Source of the DNA: Chrysopilus asiliformis
Taxonomy: Eukaryota > Arthropoda > Insecta > Diptera > Rhagionidae
Length of the DNA: 64,000 bases
NCBI GenBank assembly: GCA_964034945.1
Contig: OZ035961.1
Coordinates: forward strand, 5,686,001 to 5,750,000
Direction: 5' to 3'
Positions 48,200 through 59,056 of this stretch are shown in pieces. A program made the position numbers and the translations under genes. Every line of letters begins with the position of its first letter. The stretch's first letter is position 1. Under the pieces are notes generated by a model. It was not told the DNA's origin. It ran no database searches and worked only from the letters and a program-made list of their open reading frames with translations.

Positions 48200-49252
48200 G
48201 TTTTGTCTATGTTATTCTTATGGTTTTATGTTGTTTTCAGTTCAGTTGGTGTAGACGACACATAACGGTGAAGTGTAAAAATCACCAAAGAGATAATACT
48301 AACTGTTTGTTCAAAGCGAGTTTTCTTGAAGGAAAAACAAGTTTCTCTTCTATACATGTAACTCCATCTAAAGTTGAATGCGTGTAAAATTTTGTAAATC
48401 AATAAATAATGCTTTAAGATATTTTAGTTTTTCTATCTACATTGCACAAGAATCAAGCGGGTTGAATGAATTTCTTGATTTTTTTTCGAATCGAAACTTT
48501 TATTAATATGCACTATGGTTTCATAGAAAATTGCTTGAATTTTCACAGGTCGTATGAAATTCGGTTTTTTTACCTTAATTTTGATCTTTGGTGAGTGACG
48601 CAAGCAAGGTATGTATAATGATATGTAAACCTGATTTTCAAGCTAGCAGTAATTAACCTTTAATTGTCTAATGTTGAAAAAACTCATACAAAAGTTTTTT
48701 TTTAAATAATTTCGTAGTTTTTTTTGAAGGTATATTTTACTTTTACCGGGTCTAGAAAAAATCCAAATTACGCGTGTGTTAACGATTTATGATTTGTTGA
48801 AATAGTAACCACTTTTGAATACTTTTTTTCACAAAAAAAAAATGTTAGAATACCCCATATGAAATCTTTAAATCGTATTTTGATAGAAATTTTAATTAAA
48901 ATACGATGTACGTATAAGAAAATTGTAAGAGGTTTAAAAAGGGCGTGGGGGGTTGTATGTAGGTAATTTTTAGAATTTTGGACTTTCTCAGAAGTTTTGA
49001 TCGATTTAAATATATTTGTACTGAAGCCAAAAAAACCATTACTGTTTGCCTTTCTGTCTGTCTACCTGAATGTTTGTTCCGGCATCGGCCCAACCGCCTT
49101 TTTAGAGTCAGAGATGTAAAAAAAAACGTTGGCTTTTTTAATAAGGCCATTTCTTATGCCATTTTTTATAATAAGGCCATTTCTTATGCAGTCCCTTCGA
49201 GTTGCCCCTCCTTCTGACGAAGATTTGAAAGTATTTTTTTTGATGCCGCTCC
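48200..49252. other. Intergenic AT-rich region
   Basis: Only a short duplication (AATAAGGCCATTTCTTATGC, twice near 49139-49190) and a small CTGTCTGTCT tract near 49054 stand out. No gene was recognised. Confidence 0.4.
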
Positions 49253-49255
49253 TAA

Positions 49256-49617
49256 GTCCGGTATTACACTTGGCTTAAGTAAGCCGGCAACTTTTGGGCT
49301 TAATAAGCCAATGTGCTTACATTTGTGGCTTAAATAAGCCAATCCTCTTTGCATATGCTACACAAGTTTACATAGGTGTGTGTGGACTCAAACCATTGAA
49401 ATTGCTGTTACTCATATACTTCCCAAGATCTTTACCTGCTGACGGTCAGAACGGAAATGATTTCTGCCCACTACTTTTCCCAAACCGGTTCACACGCTTT
49501 GCATGTATGCAGATTGTCGATAAGCCATGATTTCGAGTGGCAACTTTTCCCTCCGCAGTCGTTTCTCCAGAAAATCGGCTTAAGTAAGCCCGAAAGTTGC
49601 CGTGTGTAATACCGCGC
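49256..49617. mobile_element. TWA-target MITE family A, copy 3 (362 bp)
   Basis: Ends GTCCGGTATTACAC and GTGTAATACCGCGC are inverted with two mismatches. TAA flanks both sides (49253-49255, 49618-49620). It is closely similar to copies at 23642 and 26258. It lies about 400 bases upstream of the chitinase start, so it could affect that promoter; this is speculation. Confidence 0.9.
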
Positions 49618-50023
49618 TAAGAACTATTTTTAGAGGATGCCTAAAAAATTAGAGCTTACCTAGAGCTGACCCAACCAAACCAATGAGAGATTCGGAATCA
49701 TGCTTTATTCTCCGATGACGAATCCCTCTAGAAAGATCCGAATATCGAGTGAACAAAAAAGTCAATACTTTATTGTTTTATGCATTGATAAGTAATTCCA
49801 AAATGTTTTTACTTTCTGTAGCACTTTAACGGGTATTTGCGAAAATTCAAGTACTAATGATGTAATTTTTTTTATTGATTTAATGATTTCAAACGATAAG
49901 AAAGACATGCAATTAACATCAACTGATAAAAGAATTTTTAAAAGAAGTACAAAACTAATTGACCAAGAATATAAAATTTATCAGTTGCTATCGAATTATT
50001 GTCTTGATCAGTTTTAATTTCCA

Positions 50024-51588
50024 ATGGCTCCAAAATTTTTCACATTGCTTTTGTGTTCCGCGATATGTTTTAGCTTTGCTAGCAGTAAAGAATGTCCAGG
50101 TTAGAATTTATGTTAATTGTAAAGGTTATAAATATGTTTAAAAAATATTTTTAGTTATTGCCTGATTTAAAAACTTTTAACACCTAATTTTTTTTTAAAT
50201 TCCAGTAAAAAAGCCGGTATTTTGTTACTGGGCCAGTTGGTCAATTTATCGAACCGGAGATGGAAAACATTCTATTAATAACATATTCCCAGAATATTGC
50301 ACCCATGTTGTTTATACATTTTCCGGCATTAATCTATCTGGAGATATCGATAGCCTCGATTTTCAAAACGACATCACTGATGGTAAGAAGCTTGAGTTTA
50401 TGGTTGTGACATTTGCTAAACCGTGTGTGCTTTTTCTATTTACTTACAGGGGGTTACAAAAGTTTCGCAAATTTACGAGAGAAATATCCATGCACTAAAT
50501 TTTTAATAGCAATTGGTGGTTGGAATGAAGGCTCTGAGAAATATTCATTGGTAAATAATTGTACTGGAATTACTTTTAATTTAAACCTTCATATACTTTA
50601 TAACATTTTATGAACATTACCTAATAGTTAGATTAGTGCCGATTGCCCAATATAAAACGCTCGGTTGGCCGACACGTTTTTCAGGATAAATTTGTTTATA
50701 TTAATGTGATTTAAATAAAATATATATTAATCTATACAGATTGCAGACAATGAAAAGAGCCGAGAAACCTTTGCTGATAAAGTTATTTGGTATTTGGTCT
50801 ACTTTGGATTTGATGGCATCGACGTTGACTGGGAGTATCCTGGACAAAGAGGTGGCATAGCTCAGGACAAGCAGAATTTTGTTGCACTCTTGGAAGCGCT
50901 CAAGCGTAGATTAGCACCTCGTAAAAAACTGGTGACTGTAGCTGTTGGAGCTGCCCAGTACCTGTTGAACCTGTCGTATGATCCTACAGGAATATGCGCA
51001 ACCGTGGATTTCGTATCGGTTATGGGTTATGACTTCCAGGATCCAACTAAGACGAGCATCCACTCGCCATTGCAAAGTGAATCCAACCAAAATGGCTACA
51101 CCATTGATGATGCTGTCAATTACTTTTTAAAGAATGGCTGTCCAAGTAGTAAAATCCTTTTAGGCGTTCCTGCGTATGGTCGCTCATATATGTTGAAAGA
51201 CGGAAACCAGGCTGGACTAGGATTGGAAGTGGCTGGCCCTGGAAAAGCTGGACCCTATACTCGTGAGAAAAGTTTCCTCGGATTTAATGAAATTTGTGAA
51301 ATGCAAAAATCTCAGAATGGTTGGAAGCAGACTTACATGGAAAAAAACGCAGCTGTTTATGCTTGGAATCCGAATAGTAAACTCTGGGTGAGCTACGATG
51401 ATCAGAAAACTATTCAATGGAAAGCTCAATATGTACTGGAAAAGAAATTAGGTGGAATGATGTTGTGGTCTATCGATACTGATGACTTTCTTGGTAAATG
51501 CTATCAACAGGTTTATCCATTGTTAACTGCTATTAATAGAGGTCTTAAAAATCCTTTAAGATTAAGAAATAAAGTAAACAGAATTTAA
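50024..51588 (+). CDS. Secreted GH18 chitinase, single catalytic domain
   Basis: Hydrolyses chitin (or chitooligomers) outside the cell. Exons 50024-50099, 50206-50382, 50450-50550, 50740-51588; 1203 nt, 400 aa, all phases joining. Residues 1-20 form a signal peptide. The GH18 blocks are in order: KFLIAIGGWNEGS, the catalytic FDGIDVDWEYP with Glu150 as proton donor and all three Asp of DxxDxDxE present, VDFVSVMGYDF (family usual MxYDF; Gly replaces the common Asn or Thr), and GGMMLWSIDTDDF. The protein ends soon after the barrel: there is no CBM14 chitin-binding domain or linker. Active-site residues suggest a working enzyme rather than an IDGF-like lectin. AATAAA at 51598-51603 lies 10 bases after the stop. 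The group within insect chitinases is not certain. Confidence 0.93.
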
Positions 51589-51597
51589 CGACAATGT

Positions 51598-51603
51598 AAT
51601 AAA
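51598..51603 (+). terminator. Polyadenylation signal of the chitinase gene
   Basis: AATAAA follows the TAA stop at 51586-51588 by ten bases. The next gene begins only about 260 bases downstream on the same strand. Confidence 0.65.
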
Positions 51604-51859
51604 AGTTAAAGCAACATTTTCAAGTATTTTTTTTTTAATTTATTGTTTTTTTGGTAAGAAAAATTGTTGTCCACTCAAAAAATCGTTAATCAAGACACAG
51701 TGTGAAATTACTTGATTTTTCTATTCTTGGGTATTGATCGTAGTAGGATTGATTTCTATTTGCCAGCATTGTCAATTGACTTCTTTATTTTTAGTGTTGT
51801 TTAATATTTAAAAAAAGGCGCGAAAAAATTATTGACGTTGTTTTTTTCCACCAATAAAA

Positions 51860-54800
51860 ATGGTAAGGAATTAATAACATTACATAATCTTATTTTGTTT
51901 GTTAGTAATTTTTCTGTCCATAATTCATTTTTAGCTAATAAGAAGAAGAGAAAATCCAGCAGCTTTTTTTAAATTCCGTGGCTTGGTTCGAAAGGTGATT
52001 GCAAACAGAAGATGGTTGCAAGATTATGATGAAGATTCAATAACCAGTGGTCCTGAACCAAAACGAGGATTCATTACGTCTTTAGTTCGTAAAATTTTGA
52101 TTTTTTCCACATTCATTCTGGAGGAAACTTCAGATTTACCCCCGTCGCACACTTCAACTAAGCTATGTGAGCGAGGCTAGCTATAGTTACATACCCTAGC
52201 TGGGTTATCTCACCTCGTTGCACAGTTGAGCTAAGCTACGCGGCGATATTTTCGGTAAATATATCCACTTTATCTGCAGCCATTTTTAGATATAAATTAT
52301 TTAACGCGGAATATTTTCATTCCGCAAAAGACTTCAATTTTCACGTTTTCCAGTCCAAATGCAATTGGCACTTACACATTTTTGTCCGCAAAATACTACA
52401 CTTTTGCAAACACCGATTCTACACTGTATAACGCCGAAAATATTTATATGTGAGTGTCAGCGATGCCAGCGAAGTCGTTCGCGTAGTTGAGGTCTGAACT
52501 ACGCGAGCGAGCTTAGTCCGCGTCGCCCATGACTACGCGATGTAGTTTCATAGTTTCGCTGAAGTGTGTGGTCGCCAATGCAAATGCTAAGGATTTTACT
52601 TTCAGCGAGAAACTTAGCTCACGTAGTTGAGCTCGCTTAGCTGAAGTGTGCGACGGGGGTTAGAATCAGTAAAATTTAGATTAGGGCCGATCCATAAAAT
52701 ACGTCACGCTAATTTTAGCCATTAAGGACTCCTCTCCCAACGAGTCACGCGTTTTAGAATAAATTTCAGAATTTTCTGTCGCAGTGTAAACGGTCGTGCA
52801 ACATTAATTTAGTGTCGCAGGGTAAAATTCGCAAAATAAAGTCTCAGATGTAAACGGCGCCAAATAAATGCTCTCTCCACGGGACATCTGACACTTTCAT
52901 TGGCCGCGTTCAGACGTGGTGGAAACTGGTTGACTTCACCAACTTTCCACTCGATTTTACAGGCCAGACGCTATCGGGTGTATGCGGGAATTCATCTGCT
53001 GGCTAGGCCGGGTGAACTTGGTTGAAAACACATACACACATAGAGTTCAATGGTGGGGGTTCACAAAATTTTTCTTGCTACATGCACACATTGACACAGC
53101 AGTGTATTTACTGCAGCGCAAAAGTTGAAAAACACTATGTGAGAACGCAAGCAGAGTTTTTCACCCAGAGTAACTCGGTTGATTTCACCTACGTGAGAAC
53201 GCGGCCATTGGCCGGCCATCAAAAAAAATTGCGCCTTATGTCTAATCGAGGGGAGGTTTAATAATTTAAATTTTGAAAGTTCTTTTTTAATTATACAGGA
53301 GAAAACAATTTTAATAAAAAATCCCGAATTTCGAGCCGCAGATGAAGTCATGAAGGTGGGATTAACTGTTTCATCTTTAAAATGTTTATCACGTTACCCA
53401 GCAGTAAGTTGGTTCTACCAAAGCTTTTTTTTTCATTATTATAGACATTAACTATAGAGATTAAGAACCCGATTAGCTGGAGTAACACATTTTTTGTTTT
53501 ATCCCCCTGGAAGAGCAATAGTCAAAGAAGGTCGTACAGCGATGGCCATGTATTTTATTCTTGATGGATACATATCGCTGTCGAAAAAAATATATCGATC
53601 TGTTAGTATGAAAAATTCTTTTTTAGATAAAACAAAATACCAGTTTTTTTTCAGGATACAACAGAATACGTTAGTCGGACTATAGGAAAATTAGGTCCAG
53701 GAGAAAGTTTTGGAGAAGTGGCACTTCTTAGCCAATTTCCTAGAACAGTAACATGTTCCAGTGCGAGTAAGTTTGTTGAAATTTTTTTTTTCAAGTAATT
53801 TTACAATTGGAACTACATGAAACAGTGCGAGTTTTGTACTGGTTCCTATAATAACTTAAGGAAAGTGGCCAATCATCAACGATAACTACTGTTATCGGAA
53901 ATATACCACATTTTGTGGGAATCACTCGAACCCATAATTGAACAATTCCAAACATTTTTTGGAAATCAGTACAAATATTTTTAGGATAGGTTTCCTTTTT
54001 GTAGAAACTGTGTTTGAGTAAAGGAACCCACAAACTCTCAACATTGTTTTCAATTTGCCGTGTTGAAGTTGAAATATTGTGATTTTTTGTTTTCCTATAC
54101 ATTGTCGTATATGTTACAAGTATTTTGGCAACGAGATCTACAAATATAGCAGAGGTTACCGAAATTTGGCCTACTACCAAAGATTAGTTAAATAAAAATA
54201 AGAAACCTACAACAAATGTTGTTAGAACAAATGTTGTTAGAACAAATGTTGTTAGAACAAATGTTGTTAGAACAAATGTTGTTAGAACAAATGTTGTTAG
54301 AACAAATGTTGTTAGAACAAATGTTGTTAGAACAAATGTTCTTAGAGCAAATGTTGTTAGAACAAATGTTGTTAGAATAAATGTTCTTAGAGCAAATGTT
54401 GTTAGAACAAATATTGTTAGACCAAATGTTGATAAGAAAACTAAAACTCAAAAAAATCCGGCAGCGGAAATCGAATCTTTAGTATGCCTCGCAAAACGAT
54501 TAATTTCCTTGATATCTTGACTCATAACTGTCAAAAAATCAATAACAATATTTAAATTGTACGCGCTACTTGATTGTGATTCATAACTCTACAGTATTTT
54601 CCGTTGGTTCTTATCTTTAGTTATCTAATCTCTTTGCTACTAGAAAATATAGGAATGATTCCAAACAAGGTTTTTCTTCGTGTATATCCGGAAACTCTAA
54701 TCTTTGCTGTGTTCAATTTGCGAATTCATGCTCCTATTTTTATTTTAATAACTTCATTAATACCTTTAATGTGTATATAACCTGTCAAACAAAGGTATTT

Positions 54801-57800
54801 TGCACGTTCACGTTCATCTAATTTCACGCACGATGTTTCCAAAGTGTTAAAACATAAAACCACAGGTGAATAAAAATGTGTACATATTATAGGCAATTAT
54901 AGTACCATCACATGATTGTTAATATGGTATCGTGTATAGTTGGCATAAATATAAGCAAAGCAAACTGTAATTTTCTTGTTATACTAATTTGATAAGAATC
55001 AAACATTGATTAGCTAAAGTTAAATGGAAACCAGAATAAACTAAATGAATAAAAATTTATTCATACTTTTCCATTAGAAAGTTCATAAATCAATCTTTTC
55101 CGATATAAGTTTGCGTGACTTTACTCTTGAGAACTGAACGTTTTTCCATTAATTCCAACGAATCGATTTGCATGGTATTTTATGATATTCTAACATTTTT
55201 ATTAGAAAACTTTGAAATTTCCATGGATTTATAATTCGTCACAATATAAAATTGACATTTTTTCAAACCAGTAAGTGGTAGAAAGGGCTGTTGGACCCTC
55301 TGTTGTTACAGGATGTTATTTTACAAGATTTTTCATTACACAGAATCGACAAAAAAATAACATTTTCACGAAATTTTTCAAATTTTCAAAGTGTTACGTC
55401 TATATGTAGTGTATTTATACCAATTTTTTAATACCTACGGTATCAGTTCATGGTTTTTTGGAACATTTCCATAGTGTTAAACAGTATTGGGTGTATTATT
55501 TAAAAGCTGAAATTTTTAATCAATTGTTAAGAGCTTTATTGTAGGTCTCGATTACGCATAAATTGTGATTTTTTACATGGCTTTGCAGACATCTTTTTTC
55601 TAAACATTTTTGCCCAAGAGCTCAGAAAAATTCTGACAAGAATTGCAGCTTCTGAATAGTAAAGTAACTTCAAATTGTGGACCTACCAAGATAAAATTTT
55701 TGTAACTTTTTTGTTGGTCAAATTTTTTTCTGGATATATCTTTTATCGACATTTGACTCTCAAAACTTCTGATGCCCCCCTAGTAACGCTTATGCTTCTG
55801 AAATTGTTTTACAAGACTAGAATGTTTTCCAAACTACATTTAATATGGTTTGATGAGTAAAATTCCTGAATTTCTCATCCATTGCAAAGTAAACACCACG
55901 GCTAAGTAAACTTACTCTGTTGAAATTGAAAATAGGGATAAACATAAATGCTTTTTGAATTGAATGGAATCCCGGGTTTCGCGGTTTGGTCGCAACTTTT
56001 CGATTTATTAATTTAAAATCGTTTTTAGCGGATGTGGAATTGCTTTGCATCTACTTTGAGGATTTTGATAGAATACTTCGCGACACGCTGCAGAGTCAAT
56101 GGGAACAGGTTCATTTGGCAGTGAAGCAATTCGATTGCTTCAAGAATTGGACCGAAGCTCAGGTAATAAACTTTTCAAGGAATTTAAATTCTAATAAATT
56201 ATTTAAATATTTTATAATCAAAAAATATAAATATAAATAGTTACGTGAATGTTGCATTTTGGGAACAATCAAGGAATACAATCCAATGGATACAATTTAT
56301 TGCGAGGATCGAGGACTTTTGAATTTCGTGCATTTTGTTATTAGTGGAAAATGTTTGATACTACAATGTCTTAAAACGAAGGTGATTAAAAATTAACGAT
56401 ATTAAGGTTTCAAAAATTTCTTACCTTTTAATGTATTTCCAAATCGCTCGCATTTTCGTGTAGACTGAAAAGTTAGGGATAAAGCTTTAAGTGAAAATTC
56501 AAAGTTTTCTTTAGTGATGATAAAATCATATGCAAAATATTTATACAGTAGAATCCCGATAATTCGTATTTCAAGGGACCGACGTAAAAATACGAAGTAT
56601 CGGGATATTCGAATTAGCGGGGTATGAATTAACCGGGATTTTTTCAAGGGACCAGCAAATTCATACGAATTAGCGGGATATACGAATGATCGGGGTACGA
56701 ATTATCGGGATTCTACTGTAGCTGAAATTTTTTCTTATACAAAAGGGTTTAAAAGGCTTTAAACCATTTTTTGGCCGATTGAACACGCAAAAGCTATGTA
56801 AAATTTTATTTAAAAACTATTTAAATTTTTATTTGAGGCACATCATTTTTGTATTTTTTTTTTTTGATACGACACAATAGCAAATCTTCTTTTTGATTTT
56901 TTTACAAACGAAACAATTTATCCTCTGCTAACTCCACACTTATTCCGAATGTGCGCAAATTACAGTCTCGGCTGGCAGGTAGGGTGCTTTTTTGTAAAAA
57001 TAATTATTGTACTTTTTCCAATTTATTTGGCCCGAAATTGTTCAAAGAAAATTATCCTACTCATATATAAAAAATGAGTTGGTGTCTGTCTGTCTGTCTG
57101 TCTGTTCCTCTTTCACGCAAAAACGGCTGAACCGATTGACTTGAAATTTGGCATAGATGTTCGTCGGGGGTCCAGCCCCAACATAGACCCATTAAAACCC
57201 GAGAGGTGGGGGAGTATGGGGAGGGGGTCAAGTGATCTCGAAACTTAGCTCTTCCTCTATGTTACCCTTTCGCGGGGAAACTACCGAGCCGATTGGCATG
57301 AAGTTTACCTCCAACATAGACCATAAAAAAAATTGAAAAAACTTAACCCGGCAACGACACCTATGTGAACTTGGCTTGCGAAGTGCGGAAACTCGAAATA
57401 AAATTTACATGAAAAAATTGTACTAAAATTGTACTAAATTGTACTGCATTTTAAAAAAATTGTACTCGAAAGGATTCGTCAGAAATTAAAAATTGAAAAA
57501 AGACCAGCCGGCAGTGTTTTCGGAAGAAATTTTTTTTGATGCAGAATAATTGTACTAAAATTGTACTAAATTGTACCGCAAAGAAAAAAAAGTGTACTAG
57601 TACAGTTTTCTCAAAAATCGAAAAAAAAAATATTTTTTGGTTTCGGAAGACATTTTTTTTCGTAGAATAATTGTACTAAAATTGTACTAAATTGTACCAT
57701 AAAGGAAAAAAATTGTACTCGTTCAGGTTCCTCAAAAATTGAAAAAAATCGAAAAAAAAACGATTTTTCGCGAGAAATCGGCAGTCTTGTTTCGGAAGGA

Positions 57801-59056
57801 AAAAATGTTTGTACTAGTACACTTTTTTTTCTTTGCGGTACAATTTAGTACAATTTTAGTACAATTATTCTGCAGAAACATTTTTTCCTTCCGAAACAAG
57901 ACTGCCGATTTCTCGCGAAAAATCGTTTTTTTCGATTTTTTTCAATTTCCGAGGAACCTGAACGAGTACAATTTCTTTCCTTTGTGGTACAATTTAGTAC
58001 AATTATTCTACGAAAAAAAATTTCTTCCGAAAACACTGCCGGCTGGTCTTTTTTCAATTTTTAATTTCTGACGAATCCTTTCGAGTACAATTTTTTTAAA
58101 ATGCAGTACAATTTAGTACAATTTTAGTACAATTTTTTCATGTAAATTTTATTTCGAGTTTCCGCACTTCGCAAGCCAAGTTCACATAGGTGGCAACGAG
58201 AGGTATGCAAGCTAGTTATAAATAAAATATTAATTAGAATAATTGAATAAAAAAACAGTTTTAAAATCAGTTTTTAAATAATATTTGGATTTTTTTTATC
58301 TTTATAACAAAAATTTCCCAGACTCAAATTAGAAACGGGAATACACACTACAAACTGTGTGAAATTAAGGTCGAAGCAACACCATCGGCGCAAATCATGG
58401 ATTTGGTGAAACTTGTTGCAGATAAGAGATACGGAGACATGACAAAAAAGTCGGAAGTGTTAGAAGATATTGCTAAACGAATGAATGCATACAAAATTAA
58501 TACCGACGAGGAAATGGAAAATGTTTTAAACGCAGAGCTAACAAGGCAGGTCCTTCGAAAGAAAAGCGATTTAGTTTTATTTGACGATAAGGACGAAGAA
58601 CAACAATCAAACGATAAAGTAGTTTTTTTTCTGGGCATTTGCAAATAATTTGTGATTTTTTTTTTGTTTTTTTAGAAAAATGGTCTACAAACCGAGTTCC
58701 ACTTTGTGGACGTTGGAACTTATAGCAGTGGATCGGTTTTTGGTCTGGGAGAATATATCGAACATCGAGCAATAATGGCTAGAACCACAGTTCAGTGCCT
58801 TTTAATTCCACGTTATTGGCTGTTTCAAAAGGAGCAAAATGTTGGAAATATTTGGGAACGAACAAGAACATATTTAGATTCAACGATTCCATCTCGCGGG
58901 GTTCTCTTTAAAAACTTTTTAGCCGAGAAAAAGTGGAAAAAGTACAAAAAATCACTCATTGACCACGTTATGCAGAATCGAGTGAATAAAAACCCAACGA
59001 AAATTCAAGATGTACCTATAATTTGTAGAATTCTTAATGGCGCTGATTCAGATTAA
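51860..59056 (+). CDS. Protein with two cyclic-nucleotide-binding domains, coding exon interrupted by a MITE
   Basis: Resembles the insect CNBD2-like proteins (binding of cAMP/cGMP, often testis-expressed). Inferred exons: 51860-51862 (ATG only, GTAAGG donor; least certain), 51935-52668 (with MITE 52139-52659), 53299-53355, 53458-53601, 53655-53766, 56029-56162, 56241-56381, 58322-58618, 58676-59056. Without the MITE all phases join to about 492 aa. N-terminus: VIANRRWLQDYDE helix. CNBD1: FYPPGRAIVKEG, YFILDGYISL and phosphate-binding cassette PGESFGEVALLSQFPRT, with the ligand-binding Glu159 and Arg168 present. CNBD2: YCEDRG, VHFVISGKCLIL, a long insert (exon 8), then GSVFGLGEYIEHRA. The MITE causes an in-frame TAG at 52178-52180, so this allele would be truncated to about 80 residues unless splicing removes it. 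Confidence 0.87.
52139..52659. mobile_element. TTA-target MITE inserted in a coding exon (521 bp)
   Basis: Ends CCCCCGTCGCACACTTCA and TGAAGTGTGCGACGGGGG are perfect inverted repeats, continuing with AAGC/GCTT-type matches. TTA flanks both sides (52136-52138, 52660-52662). The interior is GC-richer than the host, with ACTACGCG words. The host reading frame ends in the Leu codon TTA and resumes with GAA TCA then GTAAAA if the element is removed. A Harbinger-like MITE is inferred. Confidence 0.93.
52902..53206. mobile_element. MITE with GGCCGCGTTC ends (305 bp)
   Basis: Ends GGCCGCGTTC and GAACGCGGCC are inverted repeats, with weaker inverted similarity inside (GGTTGACTTCACC near the left, CGGTTGATTTCACC near the right). 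ATT flanks both ends (52899-52901, 53207-53209). It lies in the intron directly after the MITE-interrupted exon. The superfamily is unassigned. Confidence 0.75.
54211..54434 (+). repeat. 15-bp minisatellite, about 15 copies
   Basis: The unit AACAAATGTTGTTAG is repeated head to tail about 15 times with few changes (CTTAG, AGAGC, AGACC variants towards the right end). Each unit contains the near-palindrome AACAAATGTT. It lies in the intron between 53766 and 56029. The minus-strand ORF of repeated NNICS is a product of the repeat. No poly-spacer structure, so it is not a CRISPR array. Confidence 0.95.
54435..56028. other. Remainder of intron 5 of the cyclic-nucleotide-binding gene
   Basis: AT-rich DNA without a recognised repeat or nested gene, up to the GTTTTTAG acceptor before the exon at 56029. 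Confidence 0.5.
56546..56718. mobile_element. pogo/Tigger-like MITE, TA target (173 bp)
   Basis: Left end CAGTAGAATCCCGATAATTC and right end GAATTATCGGGATTCTACTG are perfect inverted repeats. TA lies outside both (56544-56545, 56719-56720). Internal GGGATATTCGAATTAGCGGG-like words repeat. The CAGTAGAATCCCGATAATTCG type of end is characteristic of pogo/Tigger elements. It lies in an intron of the cyclic-nucleotide-binding gene. Confidence 0.92.
57055..58215 (+). mobile_element. Non-autonomous Helitron-like element, split by a foldback insertion
   Basis: It starts A|TCCTACTCATATATAAAAA and ends with a GC-rich stretch and GCAAGCTAG|T. It contains the (GTCT)n tract, the TTTCACGCAAAAACGGCTGA block and the ACTACCGAGCCGATTGGCAT block shared with 34985-35446. 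About 319 bp remain when the foldback insertion (57358-58192) and one GCAACGA copy are set aside. The insertion lies within the terminal hairpin. It is intronic. Confidence 0.8.
57358..58192. mobile_element. Foldback element with modular inverted repeats (835 bp)
   Basis: The outer arms (57358 to about 57533 and about 58019 to 58192) are almost perfect inverted repeats, beginning CACCTATGTGAACTTGG. Between them are tandem modules of about 120 bp, each with AATTGTACTAAAATTGTACT plus a TTTCGGAAG block; the inner modules are also mirrored about a centre near 57840. GCAACGA flanks both sides (57351-57357, 58193-58199): a 7-bp duplication. Modular long arms, CA..TG ends and a 7-bp duplication resemble the Galileo/P-type foldback elements; that assignment is inference. 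Confidence 0.85.

Noticed and set aside
53791..54180. Minus-strand 129-codon open frame in an intron
   Set aside because: It has no recognisable domain, no supported start context and AT-rich composition like the surrounding intron.
54211..54434. CRISPR-like array
   Set aside because: Units are contiguous 15-bp copies without spacers, in an intron of an animal gene.
54188..54451. Minus-strand open frame of repeated NNICS
   Set aside because: It is a translation of the 15-bp minisatellite, in an intron.
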